A stretch of 64,000 bases of DNA. Origin: Plenodomus lindquistii. Taxonomy: Eukaryota; Ascomycota; Dothideomycetes; Pleosporales; Leptosphaeriaceae. The notes beneath the pieces are model-generated. The model did no database searches. It had not been told where the DNA came from and saw nothing but the letters and a program-made list of their open reading frames with translations. Of the stretch, positions 46,030-56,947 are shown one piece after another. The stretch spans positions 1,178,001-1,242,000 of the forward strand of contig JANUWI010000006.1 of the NCBI GenBank assembly GCA_025504975.1, written 5' to 3'. Position 1 is the first letter of the stretch. The number at the start of each line of letters is the position of its first letter. The translations under genes and the position numbers were made by a program.

Positions 46030-47188
46030 ATGCCTGCTTTGAAGTTTGTTCGCTCTGTAAGTAATGGACCAACTAAACGAAGTGAGATGGTCAGAGACTT
46101 ATCTTTTCTAGGTCTGGGAGTCCTTCCGCGCCAATTCAGGCCTGGAACCGAGGTACATACAATCTTACACTTCGGAAGCGATTGGGCTGACGCAAGAAAT
46201 TGTGCAGGCTCCTCGATGGTGTACGCTCCTCAAAATCAAAAGCATTTTACGTCCGGATGGTCAACTAACACTGTGTCACACAGCTTCGCGTCACCTCCGC
46301 AGTCCCAGGCCGCGTCAAGTTTGAGCTCGATATCCAAAAGGAACACACGGTACATCTACTCAACATTACACTAGTCCATCCGAACACAGTACTAACAACG
46401 TCCCAGAACCGACTAAACATCCTTCATGGCGGTACCATCGCCAGTATGGGTAAGATGTCCCTTTCTTCCCATCATCTCGCATCTCATCTCCACCGTGCAA
46501 GACCTAACCGTTTCCCCCTTGCTCTTCACTCAAGTCCCTAGCCTGTATGAAGGACCTCGAATACATATGGAGTCCCCATCTCAGTCAAAGAGCATGACAC
46601 CTGGACGTCATACAGCACAAAGGAGACAACCGCACGTAGAACCATTTCACTCACCTCTCCACTACTTGTGGAGAACACAAGTAATATCTTCGCGCTTTCC
46701 CGGGATATTATACTGCATTGTGTTAGCTACAGCAAACATCACTCCCGGCCTTCCAAGATTAAAAATTAATAGAAATAAGTCTCCTACATACTGACGTGAA
46801 ATCACAGTCGACCTCGGAGGCTCCCTCGCCGTAGCATCCCGCGGCCTCTTCGCAACTGGCGTATCCACCGACCTAAACGTTACTTACCTCTCATCTGGCG
46901 GCAAGATTGGCGACTTGATTAAAGCAGAAGTGACATGCGATAAATGTACGTCTTTATCTCCCGACACCATTCAATCGTACGCAGTCTTTGTTGAGTGTGT
47001 GTCGTTGACATGACATTACAGTTGGCAAGACATTGGCATTCACATCCATAAACTTTAGCAACAGCAAAGGCGAAGTCTTCGCCAGGGGTAGCCATACAAA
47101 GTATGTTGCTCTAGCATGGAAAGATCCGAACAATATCGTGGAAGAGCTTTCGCCGAAGTCAGCTACAGGGGGAGAGAAGAAAGAATGA
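46030..47188 (+). CDS. Hotdog-fold acyl-CoA thioesterase (ACOT13/THEM2-like)
   Basis: Seven exons (46030-46056, 46112-46152, 46208-46220, 46284-46349, 46407-46449, 46808-46945, 47022-47188) give 164 aa. Exon 3 is 13 nt and exon 5 is 43 nt. The spliced protein reads MPALKFVRSVWESFRANSGL, then LRVTSAVPGRVKFELDIQKE, NRLNILHGGTIASMVDLGGS, GVSTDLNVTYLSSGGKIGDL and TLAFTSINFSNSKGEVFARG. This is a single PaaI/THEM2 hotdog domain with its HGG...D active-site helix. The family hydrolyses acyl-CoAs, often in mitochondria; the substrate is not predictable here. Intron 5 is 358 nt, far longer than its neighbours, yet the join ASM|VDLGG is exact. With seven exons in 1.16 kb this is the most fragmented gene of the window. 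Confidence 0.87.
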
Positions 47189-47431
47189 GAACGAGACGGT
47201 GATGGATTCGAGTTAGCATAGCATGCACAGCCATGTGATAGCATACAGTACTGAGTAATGTACACTGCAATCGCCCCTATCCTTTCGCGTCGTAAATCAA
47301 TGTCTTCCATGTCGTACATATCGTTGTAACTCCCACCATCGATGTTGTACATCCCAAATCCACCGAATCGTCACAAGCTCAACCTGACCACATGCAGCAT
47401 CAAGTCTCAGCACCTCCCGTGTATCCAGAGA

Positions 47432-49900
47432 TCAGGACTCGCCAGACGACGTGTCCAGTTCTCCCTCAGACATAATGCCACCTCTTCCGTCCTCACTCTT
47501 GCCCTTACCCTTGAGGAGGTTGCGCAAGTTGACTAGGCTAGACTTCCGCGGTGTCAGCTTCCTCACAACTCGTCCGAAGGCTCCTCCTTGATGGGTCGAC
47601 GTCTTGTCGTCTTGCTTACGGAATGGTGATGTTGTCGGAAAATCGAGTGGATTGCCAAGCAACTTGTTGTCTTTTCTGTATCTGTATTCGAACTCCTGTT
47701 GTTCCGTCAATGACACTAACCACCGCTCGAAGTTGGATTCTTAACTCACCCACAGACTATCTGCTGCTTGATTTGAAGTGCAGAGGTCACGCAATTGGCC
47801 AAAGATATAACAGGACGCCAACTTCTCCTGATCAAGATCACATTCGTTCATCGGTCCAGTTCGAACGTGGTCTGGGTTGAGGTGCGCAATCATTGCTTCA
47901 GTGCGCCACTGATCGAATCGCGACTGGAATCGACCGGCCCAGTAGAGAGGAGGCATGTAATCTTTGACCTGCATAATTGGATCAACGTCAGCATTACATG
48001 AATGAGATGGGACAGCGATAGACCATGGTCGCTGCTTGGAATCGCTTGAAAGATGGCTCTCCAGATGAACCTTCGACAGAGATCGGCGGCTAGCTGGCGT
48101 TCCTGGCGGCGGCGGTCGTGAAGGGCGCGCTACAAAGACACTACTAGGATCCGACCGCCTTGTCACTGAAGGAACGTATGCTATCGTTCGAGTGGGTGTG
48201 CTGTCGGTACTGAAGTGGTACTTATTCTCATCCTCGACTTTGGATCTTGAGACGCTGGAAGCCAGCTCCAACGTCTCGTCCTCGAGAGGGGGCGTGGTTA
48301 AATCTGACAGCATAGGTGAAGACAGACACTTCGGGATGTATGCCAAAGATTCCGCTCTGTATTTCTCTGGGATAGGTGGTAACGGTGGAGGTGCATCCTT
48401 TCGTCCAAAACTATGAAAAGTAAAGGAACGGGGAACCTGTCTCACCTCATGATTTGCTACCGCCAACGCACGGGATGACCGCCAAACACCAGCCAAACCG
48501 TTTGGTGTGCCCAACCTCTTTTTCTGAAAGTCCCTTTGAGTTGTTGCCGCTGGGAATATCGGCTGAATGAAATCGATGCTCGGTGTCGGAGTAGGCGGAT
48601 CTTTGGGACCCATAAGACGAGGTTGTGAGACCAAGGTATTGCCCGCGATATGAACAACGTCCGACTCAGGTGTGCTCATATGCATTCTGGGTGGGATTCG
48701 CTTGATTGTTACTGGCGTATGTTGAGCAGAATGTACACTTGAGCGTTTCCTGTCGGCTGGCGTTGTAGAGAAATCAAGTCGTTTGGTCTGCGCAGATGCA
48801 GCAGGACCAAACGACCTTCTGTTTTGGATTGTCCCCAGTACAGCAAGCGACTCACGTCTCGTAGGCCTTTCTTGAATGCAAGATCGCCTCTGCGTAATCC
48901 GCTGACTGTCTGAAATGTTCTCCTGCAGAGCTGGTCTCTCGGCCACAGGTGACACTGCACCTTTCTTAAACGCAATTTTCCTCGGCACCGTGACGCCGTT
49001 TGGCTGATGTGAATTGGTCACATTCACTAGATTCGGCGTGGTACGTGATCGCGTCGCACTCTTGGCAAAGGTGCCATTGCATCTTGCTTCAAAAGCCTGT
49101 GCGGAAGCGATGTGTTTGAGTTGTTGCGACGTGTGAGGCGAGAGGTACTGACGTGGACTCGAGCTACGACGTTGGGAGAGCGGCGGGCTTGGAGTGGGGA
49201 TCTTTGAGGGCGGACCGTCTGCCATTGGACCTGTCGTGGACGCAGACAGCACCGAATTGAGACTCGCCTTCATGTCTACGCTAGTAGTGGCTAGGGTCTG
49301 AAGTGATACAGGGCGCGGTATAAAACTGAGCGTTCGCGGTCGTCGTAACGGCCGAGGTGTCGTGTCCTCGTCTGCGCGGTCTGCTGGACTGGCGCCGTTG
49401 GCAGGTGATGTGGTTTCCAACGGTGTACTTTCAGAGCAAACATCCGGCTTAGTGGCTAGTGTTGGTGAAGGTGAAGCGGCGCATGCTTGCACTGCTCCGT
49501 TCGTGCTCGCTACATCGCTTGTAGCAGATTCAGACACGGCTAGCGATGGCTCTCTCACTGGATGACGTCTCGGGGTGATCTTTCGCTGCGAGAGTGGATT
49601 CGAGATGAAGGCGAGGCCATAGCTAAGCTTCCTGCGAAATTTGCTGGCGCCATGCTCTTGACACTCACCCGTCGGCTGCTGCTGCATGGTCTGTTTCTCT
49701 CGCCTTGCTACCATGTCGTCTGTATCTGCTTCACCGGACTGAGCCGTCTCCCACAGCGCGCGTATCCGCTCGAAATTCTGTCTATTGGAATAGCTTAGCA
49801 TGACGATAACGTGTTGCAGGGCGGGGGGTGAAGATGTTACTGGCCAGTTTTGACGTCGTGTTGACGATGTTGTGGAGTTGAAGCTGGGGAAAGTGTACAT
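47432..49900 (-). CDS. Large, mostly disordered protein of unknown function
   Basis: Two exons on the complement (49900-47750, 47695-47432) give 804 aa from the first ATG. A start at 49801 (MLSYSNRQNFERIRALWETA) is equally possible and may be the true one, since that stretch looks folded. Most of the protein is Ser/Pro/Thr/Arg-rich and low in hydrophobics, with proline patches (RPPPPGTPASRRS). A short folded-looking block near the end reads YMPPLYWAGRFQSRFDQWRT, LNPDHVRTGPMNECDLDQEK and FEYRYRKDNKLLGNP; the tail is basic, then acidic. I do not recognise the family. The intron (54 nt) is supported because exon 1 hits a stop directly after TGG|gtgagt and the next exon continues in phase. Confidence 0.75.
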
Positions 49901-50221
49901 GAGGAAGGCGCGAGACAACGATCAACAAACACCGCTTCAGATGGTAAGACCCATTCACCTAGGGTCCACACGAGGCCAATCAGAAATCAAGGCGTGTGCA
50001 CGAAGAGCAGAATGCATAGGAGATACTATTCAAAGAAAGTAAGATGTTAGGAAGGCACCTGATTGTGATTATAAAGACGGCACGAAGATTGACAAGAACG
50101 ATTTGCGTGAAATTGAGGGTATCCCATCACTGCAAAAAACAACTTGAAACGCCTTGTATGCAACCGACCCAACCCAACCCAACCGTTATGCTCCCTTTCG
50201 TTCTGTGCATGGATATTTCGT
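49901..50221. other. Short intergenic region before TOF1 3' end
   Basis: 321 bp holding the promoter of the disordered-protein gene and the TOF1 3' flank. A small aaccc repeat lies at about 50162-50181. Nothing else stands out. Confidence 0.45.
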
Positions 50222-53200
50222 TTACTCGGAGTCACTTTCGATGACGAAGCCCGCCCTAGTACTTCTTGCTGCTGGTCTCCTCGCTACTGGCGCGACGTCG
50301 TCCTCATCTTCATCAGCGTCATCCATCGCAATATCCTTACTCGTGGTTGCAGCTTTTCTCGGCGTATCTTCGTCGCTGGTTGCTGCCGCCGCCGCATGTT
50401 GCGACGACAGTGGCGTATCCGTAGCCACATCCTCGTCCGCACTATTACTCGCCTCTTCAGACACCGCTCTACTACTCACAGCATCTTCAACATCCTCATC
50501 ATCGCTATCGTCAAATGCGCCCCTCCTCTTCGGTGGCGTTTTCTTCCTCTTTCCTCCCTTCGCCGGCTCGTCGGCCTTCCTTTTCTTCGAGATTGCAGGC
50601 TCAATACTACCCAATACAAGCGACCGTTTGAACGCTTCCTGTGTCTCTTTGCGTATCCTCTCTTCTCGGGCAAAGAATGCCGCATCTTTCTCCTCATCCC
50701 AGTCTTCGTCATCAGAATCATGCACGAATGCTGTACTCTTCTCTGCAGCCTTCTTCTTGGCTTCTTTCTTGCGCCTCTCTGCTGCCCTACGTTCCTGTTC
50801 TTCTTCATCGAGCTCGACAGGTGTGCGGGCACGGCGGCGGCGTATAAGCTTCTTGCGAGGTTCGTCTGCTTGTCGCGTAGTCGGTCCCATGGGAGCGTAT
50901 TCGCCAAGGTCTTCTTCGGGCGCGTCATCGATGCCGTCCGAGTCGTCGTCAAACTCGGCGCGGCGGGTGGAGCGGCGTGCTGCTGCGGCTTTGCTGCGGA
51001 GCAAAGATTCAGGACCCTTTCCATCCTCGTATATTGGCGGATCAAATTCGAACTTCTGTATGAGGTTGATTGCTTCTTGTAGTTGGGCGGATGTGAGGGA
51101 CGAAGGGATGATCCAGGCGGCGTCCGGGTCATGGACTTCGCCGAGTCTAGTGAAGCCTACGAGATTCATGAGTAGTCGTAGCTTGTTATCCTTGAACATA
51201 GCAACTCGACGCTCTTCAGTGTCGTGCTTGATGTCTAGGGTTGTCAGTTCAATTTCGATCTTCCAATGCAGCTGTACTAACGAATTGATGGGGGTTTCGG
51301 TGCTTCAGCTCCAGCCTCAGCATCAGCCTCAACATTAGGGTTCTCAGCAGCAGCTTCACTCTCCCCAAGCTCGGCGGCAGCCAGTAGTTTCCGAGCTTCG
51401 TCTGCATCCTCCCAAGACTTGCGCTCTTCAACCGCCGAGGTGAGCACCTCTCGTATCCAACGCAACGCATCAGATTTCGATTGATTGACAAGCACGCCGA
51501 CCGCCACACCAACCTGCTCCGCGTGTTCCATACCAGGCTTGACTTCGAGCTCAGCCGGAGCTCGCGGCGCCCTCGCAGTCACCTCCCGATCGTATCCATG
51601 CTCGAGGAAGAACATCGTCGCAGGAATCTTGCTGAACAACATCTCCACTACTAGTTCAGGTCGTTCCTGGACTCGCTTGACAACTTGTCTAAAAAAGTGC
51701 CTGACGAAGTCATCCCACTCTTTGTACGCTGGAGACTCCGGATCCAAGCCGCCTGGACCCTTCATCATCTTGTTGAACAGCGCGAGTATGTCGACCCGAC
51801 ACAGCAGAACGCCCAACTCCATTTTGAAAGCTACACGATGGAAAAAGCGGTGCGCACGTTTCAACTGCTCAATATCAAGGTCATTGTAGTACCTCGCGAA
51901 TGCCACGAATGTGTTGACACTGCTCTGATTCACGAACTTGGCCGAGAATCTGGTGAAGTCGAATTTCCGCTCTGATACTGTCTTCTGTGCTTGTTGTAGA
52001 TCTTCAGTCTCTGATTGATGGCCTTCTTCGTCACCACCTTCTCCCGTCGTTTCTGCTTGCTTTTTCTTGATTTTTCGTGTTCGCTTCTTGGAACGAATCT
52101 GCATGTCGACATTCTGCTTTGCGTAGCGCTCGAGCATTCGTAAGAAGACGTGGGAGAGCTCTGTGACAGCGTCTAGGTAGCCGAAACCCTGGTCTTTGTA
52201 CGATCGTAATATCATGACTACGCGGTCATGCGTGGACTCTTCGTAGAAGATTCGATTTTGAATGTTCTCGGCAATCTCTTGGTCGTCCTCCAATGCCGAC
52301 TCTGACATCTCGTGAACGGTGAGCAAGATTTGGGTGAAGCACCTTAGTCCAGCATTGAGATCTCGCCATGCTTTCTCGTCTTGACTTCGCTGCATGAACC
52401 TGTTCAACAGAATAAAAGTCTCCTGGTTCATGACTTCAGCCACCAAGCCATAGCTCTCATCTTCAGCTGTAAGTACTTCTGCGCTCTTTGGATCGGCGGC
52501 TCTCTCCTTCATGGTTCGCCGTCTCGCACATTCCGCTCGTAGGAACCAAGATACCAGATAGAAGAACTGTCGAGAGTGTCGTACTTGAACGCGCTCGGTC
52601 TCGCGCTCGATAGCTTTCCGAAGATGCAAGAAGAGGGGGTTGAAGGATGAGTCGAGAAACTCTTCCACAAACGCTTTGATGTGCTTCCTCGCCGAAGCTG
52701 TCAGTGAGACAGGCATATCAAATTCCTCTGCCTCTGGTTCCTTTTCGGTGTTGCGCCCTCGAAACTTTGGCTTGTTCCATTTTTTAGTCTCATCCATCTT
52801 CTGCATGCTGGCCTGCGCTTTACCGAGTACGTCCTGCCCAGAAATTGTCGTGACTTTCTCATCATCTCGCTTGACCCAGATCATTGTTCCAAATCGATTA
52901 TGCCGTGTAGGTGCGTGTCGTGCATACCCAGCGAGCATAGACTTCTCCTTCTGTATCAAAGCCTTGAGCTCGCCTGCATTTGTGCTACTGAGCTTCTTGT
53001 CCTCCATGAACAATTTCTCCGCATCGATGCCTTTGAGCAAAAAGAACAATATCTCCATTATGACAACATCCTGTGTAACGAAGTCCTCGCTGATGCTTGA
53101 CGCAATACTGAGTATGACCTGGAAGATATCCTGTTCCTGGAACGTATCGATAGTTGTCGACCGGGAAACCTCAGCTTCGTCGATATCCATGGGCGCACTT

Positions 53201-53889
53201 GTCGGTGGCGCAATAATGGCAATGTTGCGAATAAAGTATAGAGCAATGCGGATAATGCCCTCGTCTCTTGGCTTTCGTTCGCGAAGGGGTACAGCCATTG
53301 AGGGCAAAGCAACTTTGACAGCAGTCTGGAGGATGCGATCGCGGTCGAACTGCAGTACTGCACGTTTGTAGCCGATCTGTGCGAGTTGGATGTATGGTCC
53401 ATGGCGGTAGTGGTTCTCGGTGACTAATTCCTTGTCTTTGCTGATTTCGAATGGCCACGTCAAGGGGACAAGCAGTTCCACTGCCTTTGTCAACATCACA
53501 ATTTACATTCAGCTAGTGGGACTTACGTGTTGCGACAGCGACTTTGTGCTTCCATGCACTCTCCATCGTCCCCGGCGATACCTTGGCCAATATCTCCAGC
53601 AAGTCACCCTTGACGAGGTTTGCCTCGCCCATGCACCGTGCGACATCCAGGATATTGTGCTTGTCGTCGTAGAACTTCAGCCATTTTCGCAGATCTTTGA
53701 GACACAGAAGCGCATCGTGTCCGAGTGAATATGTTCCATCGTCGCCAGTGCCACCGAGCTGTGCGCATGTCAGATGGGATCGCGAAGTATGTAGTCATGA
53801 CTTACAGCAGAAATCAGACTGTACACGTGAGCGCGAGTCTCAGGGTCTATAGGATCCCGCGTCCACTCATCCAGCGTTGTCTGCTCCAT
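50222..53889 (-). CDS. TOF1: Replication fork protection complex subunit Tof1/Swi1 (Timeless)
   Basis: Four exons on the complement (53889-53806, 53758-53527, 53480-51282, 51234-50222) give 1,175 aa. The Timeless N-terminal domain starts around residue 20 and includes DALLCLKDLRKWLKFYDDK, ILDVARCMGEANLVKGDLLE, ATLELLVPLTWPFEISKDK and HYRHGPYIQLAQIGYKRAV. The middle holds ESTHDRVVMILRSYKDQGFG and FVNQSSVNTFVAFARYYNDL. The C-terminal third is very acidic/basic and disordered, with KKRK-type clusters that are probable nuclear signals. Tof1 with Csm3 pauses and protects forks and activates the checkpoint kinase Rad53/Cds1; in yeast it also binds topoisomerase I. Introns are 46-47 nt, among the smallest here. 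Long plus-strand frames across the C terminus are antisense shadows. Confidence 0.93.
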
Positions 53890-54161
53890 TGTCGTGGTTG
53901 TTCACTCACGCTGCCCGTCCACGCTCATCTTCCATGGACGCGTCGCGCGCACGCGTAAAGTGCCACACGCAAACAGTGCAAACGCGCCGAGTGGCGGGAC
54001 CGTGGCCCGTGCCCGCGTTTCCAACGTCATGCCTCGGCTGCGGCTTTCATCGGTCGCGGGCGAGTCGAAACGCCAACATCACAAACCTATGCCGCTGTGA
54101 ACTTGGTGAAATAAAACTTGGAGCTTGCCAAAGAACAACACACTGGTGGGGTGAAGCAATC
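53890..54161. promoter_or_regulatory. Bidirectional promoter, TOF1 / 3-hydroxyacyl-CoA dehydrogenase
   Basis: 272 bp between the two start codons, locally GC-rich near TOF1. No TATA box is seen; acgcgt (53938-53943) would fit an MluI cell-cycle-box core next to TOF1, but this is a weak single match. Confidence 0.4.
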
Positions 54162-55192
54162 ATGTTCTCCGCCGTATCAAGACAAATAGCACGGGCTGCT
54201 GTACGCCAGCAATGCCGCACTTTCAGCTCTACACCCTCAGTCGGCGCTGCTGCTGAGGTCAAGAAGCTGGGTGTCATTGGAGCAGGCCAAATGGTGAATC
54301 TCCCTCAAGAAGTCACAGACACCTCCATACTCCCTCTTCTAACACCTCCCAGGGCCTAGGCATAGCCCTCGTAGCCGCCCAACGCGCCTCCCTCCCCGTA
54401 ACCATAATTGACAACTCCGAATCCTCCCTCGCAAAAGGCCTCTCCTTCGCCGACAAGCTCCTCGCCAAAGACGTCTCCAAAGGCCGACTCTCCCAATCCG
54501 ACGCCGATGCCACCCGCTCCCGCCTCACCTCCAGCACGACCCTCTCCTCTCTCTCAGACGTCGACTTTGTCATCGAAGCCGTCCCCGAGATCCCCGCCCT
54601 CAAACACGACATCTTCGCCCAACTCGCACAAATCTGCGCCCCGCACGCCATCCTCGCTACAAACACAAGTTCCATCAGCATCACCAAGATCGCAGCCGCG
54701 ACGAGCAAGGATCCCACTGATTTGAGCGCAAGCAGTAGGGTCATTAGCACGCATTTTATGAATCCTGTTCCTGTGCAAAAGGGCGTGGAGATCATCACGG
54801 GATTGCAGACGAGTCAGGATACGATTGATACAGCGATTGAGCTGTGCACCCGCATGGGCAAGATTTCGTCAATCTCCGCGGATTCCCCGGGCTTCTTGGC
54901 GAATAGGATTCTTATGCCGTATATTAATGAGGCGGTGATTTGTCTGGAGACGGGCGTGGGGAAGAAGGAGGATATTGACTCGATTATGAAGAATGGGACT
55001 AATGTGCCCATGGGCCCGTTGCAGTTGGCGGATTTTATTGGCCTGGATACATGCTTGGCGATTATGAAAGTGTTGTATGAGGATACGGGGGATAGTAAGT
55101 ACAGGCCTGCGGTGCTGTTGAGGAAGATGGTGGATGCGGGGTGGTTGGGGAAGAAGAGCGGGAAGGGATTTTACGATTATCAGGCCAAATAG
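54162..55192 (+). CDS. L-3-hydroxyacyl-CoA dehydrogenase, mitochondrial
   Basis: Two exons (54162-54293, 54353-55192) give 323 aa. The start MFSAVSRQIARAAVRQQCRT is a clear mitochondrial presequence. The Rossmann domain has KKLGVIGAGQM|GLGIALVAA (the intron splits the NAD-binding GxGxxG), then FVIEAVPEIPALKHDIF and ILATNTSSISITKIA. The catalytic region STHFMNPVPVQKGVEII carries the conserved histidine. The C-terminal domain has DSPGFLANRILMPYINEAV, GTNVPMGPLQLADFIGLDTC and the end GKKSGKGFYDY. It oxidises L-3-hydroxyacyl-CoA to 3-ketoacyl-CoA in beta-oxidation; bacterial relatives are 3-hydroxybutyryl-CoA dehydrogenases, so short chains are likely. It converges on the next gene with 189 bp between stops. 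Confidence 0.93.
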
Positions 55193-55381
55193 ATTTGGTG
55201 GTCGTGGCAAGTAAAAGTAACGCGCAAACGAAATCTGATTCATGTCAAAAGACCATGCAGAGCTCAGTGAAGTTTACCAAAATCTTCAGTTTCTATTTTA
55301 CAGATGGAAACCTATACCCGTTAGGCCCCCGACTCTCCTGAGCGACTAACGCCCCAGAACTTTCCCACCAAGCCCGTGGCG

Positions 55382-56257
55382 CTACCATGCAGGCCCTGCA
55401 CCAGCATTCTTGCTCTCCTTTTCACTCTTAGCAAACTTACTTGTAAACTCCTTCTTCCAATCCGGCAGCTTGTTCGGTTGCCGATACGACTCCTTCCGTA
55501 GCTCCTCATCAGGCAACCCAGATAACATCATCGCCTCGCGGCCGCGATCCTTACGGCCATCTTCTCGTGACGAAAAGTTCTTCCATGCTGATCGCCTTAC
55601 TTCCTTGCTTCTCGTAACGTCCTTATTGTATCTGAGTTGCAGCTCAGCTGGCGTTGGTGAGGACGGCATATCGGCCTTCTTGCTGTTAGAGTTTGTTGGC
55701 GATCCTGCGAAAGACGTATTGAGGACTGGAAAGCATATTCTGAGTTTGTCCACCCGTGGCGACCGATCGATATGCGGTTTGACGAAGTTCGGTTCCGGGG
55801 TCGCTTGAGGAGCAGTGTAGTGTCGCATGAGCTTGTACTGATACGCTTCCCTGATCTCTGACCTACTGGGATATGGCCTTTGAAGCTTGGATTGCCACCG
55901 CACTGCAGCCCCAACACGAAGCTTCAACGCTCTCAGTTCGGCTTTTGTAGGTTCCTCGTGTGGGATAGAGAGGCGTAGAGACATGGTTCGTTGTGGCGGG
56001 GGGCAGGTTAGAGGGCTGACTGGTGGCGTATACAGAGAGCCGTCGTAGTTGCTTGGTATCGTTCGTTGCCTCTTAAATTTTGAACCTGGTGTTTGGCCAC
56101 TTGCGAAAGTCGGTGTACCGGGATCTTCCAGCCTTCGCTTCAAGCTTTGGGGGGAGGTTTTGGGCGTACCCATCGAGCCTGCAGTGCTTCTCACAGCGGA
56201 GGTGGACTCTATGGACTTAGGCGTTGCGCAGACTGGTGTTGATTGAGATATACCCAT
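55382..56257 (-). CDS. Basic protein of unknown function, single exon
   Basis: An uninterrupted frame of 291 aa runs from ATG at 56257 to a stop at 55382. The first 100 residues are Ser/Thr/Pro-rich with an RRLEDPGTPTF motif and KFKRQR, a possible nuclear signal. A more conserved-looking block reads TKAELRALKLRVGAAVRWQS and SRSEIREAYQYKLMRHY. The C-terminal part is highly charged (RYNKDVTRSKEVRRSAWKNF, LPDWKKEFTSKF). I do not recognise a family. The S/TP sites (TPTF, SPRV, TPKT) would suit kinase control, which is inference. It is supported as a real gene by length, low-complexity composition typical of fungal nuclear proteins, and convergent placement. Confidence 0.7.
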   Translation of the reverse strand: MGISQSTPVCATPKSIESTSAVRSTAGSMGTPKTSPQSLKRRLEDPGTPTFASGQTPGSKFKRQRTIPSNYDGSLYTPPVSPLTCPPPQRTMSLRLSIPHEEPTKAELRALKLRVGAAVRWQSKLQRPYPSRSEIREAYQYKLMRHYTAPQATPEPNFVKPHIDRSPRVDKLRICFPVLNTSFAGSPTNSNSKKADMPSSPTPAELQLRYNKDVTRSKEVRRSAWKNFSSREDGRKDRGREAMMLSGLPDEELRKESYRQPNKLPDWKKEFTSKFAKSEKESKNAGAGPAW

Positions 56258-56947
56258 AGTGGGCAGTTGTGAGGGAAAGAATGTGCGGGTAAGGACAGTT
56301 TGTGGCGTCGTTGAGTTGCAATATAATACACTGTCAGATTATTAGCGCGCCAACTTATATACCTAAGCCTATCGTATTACTAGTGATTGACTTACGCTAA
56401 AGACAGTGGTGAGCAGTAAGTGAGTGGAGATTGTAGCCTGCGGCAGGCTGGCGTTGAGACAGTGAGCTGTTTGTCGCAAAGCTGGTTATTATCGCGCCTG
56501 CCTCGTGGCTGAAGCGGATAGTCTGAGTCGCGACTATCTTTTTCTGTAATGAAACAACAACTTTCAGGACGAGGCTTCGAGACATCTGGAAGGAACCAAC
56601 AAGGCCTTTGTGTCTCCACCTTTGTCTCAAGCAAAGTCTGCCACGAAAAGCGCTGTGGGCATCTGCACAATGTGTGCTCAGACGAAAGAGTGTGCTACTG
56701 ATGCGCATTGTGAGTGAGTTCGGACTTACAGAGCTGGGGTGTGAGAAAAGATACGGAGGAGGTATGGTAGCATGATACTGATATGAAGCCTACATGTGCT
56801 ACTCTCAACCTAACCTGACTTGGCAAAGCTGGCTAAGTGCTCAAAACCTTGCTCTCAGCTCAAAGTGGACTTGTCAAGCCTCACTAACTCAAGAAAATGA
56901 TACGGGGCCAAGCCACATTCACCGTCACCGTCACCGTCGTTACCCCT
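56258..56947. other. Intergenic region between two minus-strand genes
   Basis: 690 bp with the promoter of the 291-aa gene and the 3' flank of the 547-aa gene. A short caccgt repeat lies at about 56920-56937. Open frames at 56392-56708 are not convincing. Confidence 0.45.

Noticed and set aside
50144..51338. Long plus-strand frames of 312 and 394 codons
   Set aside because: They are antisense to the TOF1 C terminus, which is rich in Asp/Glu/Lys codons that leave open frames on the other strand; the Ser/Cys/Leu-rich translations have no family features.
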